Assembly (NCBI RefSeq): GCF_002878395.1
Contig: NC_061118.1
Span: 126,636,239 to 126,700,238 of the forward strand
From: Capsicum annuum
Taxonomy: Eukaryota; Streptophyta; Magnoliopsida; Solanales; Solanaceae
Length of the DNA stretch: 64,000 nt
Direction: 5' to 3'
A program made the position numbers and the translations under genes. How positions within the stretch are numbered: the stretch's first letter is position 1; every line of letters starts with the position of its first letter. Below are positions 58,155-64,000 of the stretch, in pieces. The notes under the pieces are model-generated. The model was not told the DNA's origin and did no database searches. It was given only the letters and a program-made list of their open reading frames with translations.

Positions 58155-58500
58155 CTAACGAAGATTGAGATATTTCTTAGAAAAGACATAATGAAGGCTT
58201 TTATAATTTGTGAAGACATCTACATGAACTCCGTAGAGATAATGCCTCCAAATATTTAAGGAAAAAACTATGGATTCTAACTCAAGATCATGAGTAAGAT
58301 AATTCCTTTCATGGGTTTTAAGCTGTCTGGAGGTGTAGGCTAGGAATTTACCATGCTGCATGAGGACATTACCCAAACCTACTCTAGATGCATCAAAATA
58401 CACTACAAACCCATCTAAACCATCTAGAAGAGCTAAGACTGGAGCTGAGGTGAGTCGAGTCTTCAATTCCTAAAAACTTTTCTCGCAAGGATCTGACCAC
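58155..58500 (-). pseudogene. RNase H, element G
   Basis: 103 open residues. [20 protein letters not shown] keeps the first catalytic aspartate; [20 protein letters not shown] and [13 protein letters not shown] follow, with TN in the usual TDHKSL, so the last aspartate is lost. Confidence 0.75.
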
Positions 58501-59105
58501 TGGAACTTGACTTTCTTCTAATTCAATCTAGACATAGGGGATGCAATGGATGAAAATCCTTCAAAAAACCATCTGTAAGCCAACCAAACCCAATAAACTC
58601 CTGATATTTGATGGAGAAATAGGGTGAGGCTAGTTTCTTGCCGCTTCAATCTTTTAAGGATCTACCCTAATGTCATCACCGAAGATAATATGACCAAGAA
58701 ATGCTACTAACCTTAGCAAAAATTCGTACTTACTAAATCTGGAGAATAACTAATGATCTCTGAGAGTCTAAAGTGCTATTATGAGATGGTCTCCATGATC
58801 TCGCTCAGTGCGGGAATAGACTAGAATATCATCTATGAAGACTATGATGAACATGTCCAAGTACTGCTTGAACACACGATTCATCAAGTCAATAAAGCTG
58901 CTGGGGCATTGGTAAGACTAAAGGACATAACTAAAAATTCAAAGTGACTATACCGAGTATGAAAAGCTGTTTTCAGGAAGTCACATTCTCTAACTTTGAG
59001 CTGATGATAGCTGAATCTGAGATCTATCTTAGAGAAATAACTGGCACCCTGAAGTTGGTAAAACAAGTCATCGATTCTGGGAAGAGGATACTTGTTCTTG
59101 ACTAT
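58501..59105 (-). pseudogene. reverse transcriptase of element G, N-terminal part deleted
   Basis: Begins abruptly with [14 protein letters not shown] residues after the deletion point near 59105. [20 protein letters not shown] and [17 protein letters not shown] are open (59066-58884). A shift follows, then [18 protein letters not shown] near 58800-58860 with both catalytic aspartates intact. The thumb and connection continue to about 58500 with stops. Confidence 0.75.
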
Positions 59106-59640
59106 AAACTACTGGGACTGATTCGAGACTGGGAGTCTCAGAACTGGAATCTCTAATATAAACTAGATAATAAACACATCCCTAAGATATCAATTTCTAT
59201 GCACAAAGGTAGGAAACAAGCTGACCACTGAAAACGGATACACTATCCTTCCACTCTAGGATGGGTTTATTCGGGAACTGAAATTGAACTATTCTATTTC
59301 TGCAGTCGACTGTGGCATAGCAGTAATAAAGACAATCCATGCCGAGAATGACATCAAAATTAGTCATCTCTAAATCAACTAAATTTGCTAACGTGACTTT
59401 CTGAAATATCATAATCGGGCAGTTCCTGTATACCCGCTGAGCTATGATGGTTTTACCCACCAGGGTAGAGACTAAAAAGAGCTCTGCTAGAATTTCGGGA
59501 CAAATTCCAAAATCAACTGCTATATAAAGAGTAACAAAAGACAAGAAAGATCCTGGATCTAGCAAAGCATAAACATGCACATGAAAGATCTATAATGTAC
59601 CAGTAACTATATCAGGAGAATTTTCCTGATCGTGTCGAGT
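59106..59640 (-). pseudogene. protease of element G
   Basis: A 127-residue piece (59580-59197): VYALLDPGSFLSFVT active-site segment, PVLVSTLVGK-like middle and FDVILGMDCLYYCYATVDC. The [16 protein letters not shown] linker follows and is then cut by the deletion at about 59105. Confidence 0.8.
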
Positions 59641-59699
59641 TTGAAGAGCATAGAGACGCCGCTAGTAGCACTGGAACTAGCACCCTACTAATTTGGGCG

Positions 59700-60762
59700 A
59701 CTGGACTAAGCTGAATAGTGATTTTGTTGACCCTAAGGACCTAGTTGTGAACAGTGTTTAACTCTATGGCCTGGCTTTCCACAACCAAAACAAATTCCAC
59801 TACCTACTCTACAGACACTGTGATGGTACTTACCGTAAGTCTGGCAAAGAGGATAGGTGTGGGCACTGCTAACACTGCCTCAGGTCTTAGAGCCTGGTGC
59901 TCTATCTTTGTTACCCTTTCTGAACTTAGGAACTAGAGCACTGGCTGTAGAGGGAGCTAGAACTGATGACTTAGGATGAAACTGAGAATGGTTTTCTCCT
60001 TCCAATTTAGGCTGAGCGAAATTGAAACTACCTGTCTTCGCTCTCTTATTCTATTTCTCCCTCTACTTAATCTTTTGCTTCTCTATATGCTAAGCATAAG
60101 TCATAAGCCTAGCTAAGGTCATGTCACTATTTAGCATGGCAGATATGCACTCATTAACCATGCTGTCGTTCACCCCTAAAGCAAACTTACTTATTTTGGC
60201 TCTACCGTCTGCAATCACATGAGGGACATATCTGGCTAGTTGAGTAAACTTTAAAAGAATACTTTTTCACTATCATATTACCCTGCCTAAGGTTGATGAA
60301 CTCTAGCGCCTTGGCTTTCTAAGATCTTAGGGAAAGAATCTGTCTAAGAATGTAGTGAAAAACTTCTCCCACTCTATAGGACCTACATCAGCTGATCTTT
60401 CGGACTTCCACTATTTGAACCAAGCATGAGCCACATCCTGCAACTGGTATGCAGCTAGCTTAGCACTCTCAACAGTAGTTACCCCCATAGCGTCTGTCAC
60501 TTTCTGTACTTGAACAAAGAATTCCTGAGGATCTTCATCTACCTTAGACCCGAGGAAGGTTGGAGGATTCATTCGGGTGAAGTCCCAAATTCTAGCTGCG
60601 GCAGAGTTGGCCACTGGGTTGGTCGGAATGATTATTAGCCATTTATTATGAGCAGCGACTGATTAAAGATACGGTCCTGAACTCCGCATGAAAAACATGA
60701 TCGCCCAAAGGTTCTTCGGGATGAGGGGCTGACTGATTTTTGTTTCTTCTTTTGGAAGGCAT
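59700..60762 (-). pseudogene. gag of element G
   Basis: ATG at 60762 (MPSKRRNKNQS) matches the usual opening. The open piece 60614-60411 has the gag core AAARIWDFTRMNPPTFLGSK and FFVQVQKVTDAMGV. Later come ARYVPHVIADGRAKISKFAL and the NDSMVNECISAMLNSDMTLA stretch (about 60100-60240), then a complete zinc knuckle CFGCGKPGHRVKHC (59751-59792). Stops near 60640 and 60408 and shifts near 60260-60330. Confidence 0.8.
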
Positions 60763-60967
60763 GTTCTGTAGAAGAAAGGGAGAAATGAATTAGACTGAGA
60801 GACTGACTTGTAATTATGCTCATAGGCACGACATGAATATTGAAAGAAGGGAAACTATTCTTAAACATCTCATAGCCTCTTGCATATAAATGTGGCGCAC
60901 AACACACCCATGTACAAGACTCTACTAAATGCGGCTTTCAGACTTCTTAGGACTCTATTGAACCTTA

Positions 60968-60980
60968 GGCTCTGATACCA
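60968..60980 (-). promoter_or_regulatory. primer-binding site of element G
   Basis: The minus strand TGGTATCAGAGCC is an exact initiator-methionine-tRNA site, four bases from the LTR end. Confidence 0.9.
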
Positions 60981-60984
60981 AGTT

Positions 60985-63470
60985 TGTAATGACCCAATTT
61001 GCTAAAACAGAATGCTACATGGTGCTCATGACACCTAGGGACCATAAGCTAACCCATGACTGATATCTATACCTATATACTACATAAGATAATTGAATAA
61101 TATAGAAATATACACTGAAAGGCCATAAGTTTCGATCATGAACATAACTGAATAACGTAATATCTGTGTGGGGTAAAACCAAAACTGAAGTCTAAAATAT
61201 GATAGTCTGTATCTAGTCTGCATCTATATTGAAAGCCTCTCTGTCTGAAGAATCTGAATAAGGAGTTGATGGGATATATCCCCAACTAATTCAAACTACT
61301 AAGATAATCAATGAGATACTAGAAAATAATTATGTCCTCGAAGGATGAGGACTTACTTCTACTCTTACTGCTAAATCTAGAATCTACTGCTGATCTGGAG
61401 CTCGTGTCTCTGAACCTATCCTGTAACATAAAGAAAAAGCACCATAGCGCAAATGCGTCAGTACATATGTATTGAGTATACATGTGAGGTAGGCTATATG
61501 CAATGGTTCACATGCATGAATAATGCTAACTGATTGTCTAACATGAATGTGAAAATACATGCATAAATACGTAACTGTAACTAACAATGTGATTTCATGA
61601 TTTTTGAGTCTGTATAATGATAAGGTGACATGCTAGTAGCTAATATGACTGATAACATGAAGGACTATATCTGAATAATACTGATAACTTGGGTGACTGT
61701 AGTTGACAGTCCTAAATCTAATGGAACTATCTAAGTTCCTACAGTATCTGAGTTGAGTATAGAACAGTCCTAAAATCTGAAGAACTATCTGAGATCTATT
61801 ACTAAGTCTAATTTACTGTATCTGACAATCCTGGTTCTATAACATAAAACTATGGGAAGTAGTATCTAACCAACATGCCCCAAACGTGCTATTATAATAG
61901 CTGAGCTGGGGTCCAATCTACGCCATGATTGGAAGGGTGTCAATACCGCACCACTGGTAAGGACAACATGTGAGTAACCCTCATATAACAGGTAGCTCTA
62001 GCGAGAATGGTGGGAACTCTCACATAACAGGCTAAGCCACCTTATCTAACCTCATATAGTAGGCTATGATGTCTCAGCCTATGTTGGCTATATAGTTCTG
62101 AAATACAAGGATTGCTTATTAGAATCACACCCTCGTATAATAGGTGAGTCCCCATCCTTGGGTTCACTCGGTGCTAATTCTTACTCCCATCTGAATGGAC
62201 ACTGAACATGATTTACTAAACTGAACTATGCATGGACTGAGTTACTTAATTTTTGTGGCTGATGGAATACTACTGATATCTGACAACTGACTGAGTCATG
62301 AGATCATGGAGATTTTTCCTGAGTCATAAGACTATCTGAAGTCTAAGAGTTCATAGCTTGACTGAGAGTATCGTGAAAACATGATATGGATCTAGGCACA
62401 CAGCTAACATTTCGGGTACACGTACCCCCAGGACTCGATGGAAGGAAACTGAATGACTTGATATTCTTGAATATATGATAATCACCATAATACCTTTATT
62501 GAAGCATTTCATCAATCGTCTAATAGGCATAATCTTGTACATTTATGGGGATTTTCATGATATCATGCTAGTTAGGAAAATTTTCTTCACCTAGGCATTT
62601 TATCAAACATATGATAGACATAGTATGTAAAAATCATGGTATAGCAATTAAACATCATGGTTCACTTCCAATTTCATCATACAAGGTTTTAGTCATGAGA
62701 TTTCATAAATCTTTATCTATACTAATCAACCCACATAGAATTTATCATCAAATCATGGAATAGAAATCAATTCCTCATTTATTAACATGAAAGAGAACAT
62801 ACAAAAGCATGAAAACATGAAGAAGATCCATAACTTGTAGTTGAAAGGGGATTCTTGGACTTCATGGATGAAAGGATCCCAAGAATGAATACTATGCATA
62901 CCTTTGTTCGTGATTTAGTAAAGATTGATGGTGAAACCTTCTTGAAATTGGACCTTCTGTGAAAACCCTATCTTGAGTTCTTGAGAGTATTTGAGAAAAA
63001 CATCAATATTTTGGATGAATAAGGGCTAAATCCCGTGTTTGGAAGCTTATATATAGAGGGAAAATTGAAACTTTTAACCCTGGACACATAATTTAATTTT
63101 CAGTAAAATTTCCCAAATTGGACCCTTGGCGCGACGCGGTATTATCGCGCCGTGTCACTGGAAATTGACAATTGGAAAACTGCACGGTGGTGCAACACAG
63201 AGCTATCATGTTTCCACCTTGTCTAAGACCTGGAAGTTTGGCGCGATGCACCAGCATCACTGAGCAACACTGGAATTTGACAATTACCATTTGAGCTATC
63301 TCCGCAACTCGCTGAAGGCTCAGGTCAAACATTGTCTCACTAAAAAGGACCTAACTCTTAGCCCGGGTGTCGGATTTAGGTGAATTATATATCGATGGAA
63401 AGATTATTCAAATCATGTTCTAACATCCTTGAGATTATTTTCAAGCAAAGAATAAAACACGGGTATTACA
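60985..63470 (-). repeat. 5' LTR of element G
   Basis: 2486 bp on the minus strand from TGTAATACCCGTG (63470) to TGGGTCATTACA (60985). A GC-rich block of short repeats (63115-63290) contains 'gcgcgacgcggt', 'gcgcgatgc' and two copies of 'ctggaa(a/t)ttgacaatt'. Confidence 0.85.
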
Positions 63471-63752
63471 AATTACCTTTCTCCCTTTTATGTACTAGAC
63501 TAGTCTCTAAGTTGTATCTATATATTCATTTAGTACCATAGTTGTATCCTCGTTAATTATAGATGCACTTGTACTAATTTCACTAGGGTTTGGGATTATT
63601 TTATGTAAGTTCGTTTTTTATTATATCTATTCCGTATTTCTTCCTTCATTCTCTTAGTAGAACATTACTAATAGTTCAAGACTATGGGGTTTGCTTGCCT
63701 ACTGGTAGGTTATAATAGGCATCATCATGACCTGAGAAATTAGGTCATCACA
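63471..63752 (+). repeat. LTR end of H-type family in opposite orientation
   Basis: On the plus strand the last ~60 bases (gcttgcctactggtagg ... gagaaattaggtcatcaca) parallel the minus-strand LTR end at 47938-48000. It is cut at 63470 by element G. No primer site follows it on the plus strand. Confidence 0.5.
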
Positions 63753-63979
63753 CGTACCCTATGTCATAGACATTTGCATAAAAAGTGAACCAATAAAGAT
63801 TAAAAACCAACTCAGACCTAATGCATTGAATTAGATCAAAGAAATGAGATTTTTCCTAGAAATTCTCCGTAACCTCCAGAAGATAGGGTATAAACTTGTT
63901 CGTACCAATCCACGAGACTCTACTAAACATTGAATCTAGTATCAACAATAGCAGTAAAACCTAGGCTCTGATACCAAGA
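63753..63979 (-). other. leader of gypsy element with primer site (63964-63976)
   Basis: On the minus strand TGGTATCAGAGCC follows the LTR end by four bases, then a leader with the tagtagagtctcgtgga block known from elements E and G. No gag start before the break at 63753. Confidence 0.65.
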
Positions 63980-64000
63980 TGTCATGACCCGATTTCTCAT
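63980..64000 (-). repeat. start of a 5' LTR running out of the window (probably element H)
   Basis: TGTCATGACCCGATTTCTCA on the plus strand matches the LTR edge at 47938 with two changes, so this is plausibly the 5' LTR of element H. Confidence 0.6.

Larger units (their letters stand above)
56066..63470 (-). mobile_element. Tekay-like gypsy element G with 5' LTR and truncated 3' LTR
   Basis: 5' LTR (60985-63470), primer site, gag, protease, RT with a deletion, RNase H, integrase, chromodomain, purine-rich tract (CTCAAGGTGGAGAT on the minus strand near 56147-56160) and only about 80 bp of the 3' LTR (56066-56145). Same orientation as F. Confidence 0.85.

Overview
This window looks like repeat-filled, gene-poor nuclear DNA from a dicot plant. 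A nightshade relative (Solanaceae) is the best guess. That guess rests on the number of Tekay/Del-like Ty3/gypsy elements with 2.3-2.7 kb LTRs and on an endogenous pararetrovirus whose gene order resembles the cavemovirus/solendovirus lineage, whose integrated members are common in Solanaceae. I cannot search databases, so the organism is an inference. I found no intact host gene, tRNA, rRNA or CRISPR array. Almost every coding trace is broken by stops and frameshifts.

Left part (1-26.5 kb, gypsy elements on +): element A (1-6994) is the 3' part of a Tekay-like element with a complete 3' LTR. It abuts the remnant of an older element C (RT to chromodomain, then a probable LTR to about 12340). 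Element D is a third gypsy remnant. It is split by a LINE on the minus strand (about 12748-25780), and the LINE is itself split by element B (15572-25474). B is the only structurally complete element: two LTRs of 2414 bp, a methionine-tRNA primer site, a polypurine tract and a perfect 5-bp target duplication (GGAGT). D, LINE and B form a three-level nest.

Middle (26.5-36.7 kb): short rearranged pararetrovirus shards meet the D remnant, followed by a 100-N assembly gap. On the minus strand there follow a broken unrecognised coding stretch, a gag start with 5' LTR of a further Tekay-like element (E), the 5' end and LTR of another LTR element (I) with a different primer site, and a broken gene resembling the plant DUF7745 mobile-type family. 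About 2 kb of AT-rich DNA without coding signal ends this part.

Pararetrovirus locus (36.7-47.9 kb): a partial reverse-transcriptase copy (+) is joined to an inverted copy of the last viral gene (-). That is joined to a nearly full genome unit (+, 39003-47904) in the order primer site, coat protein, movement protein, protease, reverse transcriptase, RNase H, transactivator-like protein, promoter and poly(A) signal, long leader. A 121-bp direct repeat (5 mismatches) at the two ends gives a unit length of 8781 bp, as expected from a circular genome. The leader carries an unusual duplicated coding-like block.

Right part (47.9-64 kb, gypsy elements mainly on -): LTR and integrase remnant of element H, 3' LTR and pol of element F, then element G (gag to chromodomain with a complete 5' LTR but only a stub of its 3' LTR). 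At the end are a short LTR end in the opposite orientation and the primer site and first bases of another 5' LTR that matches H.
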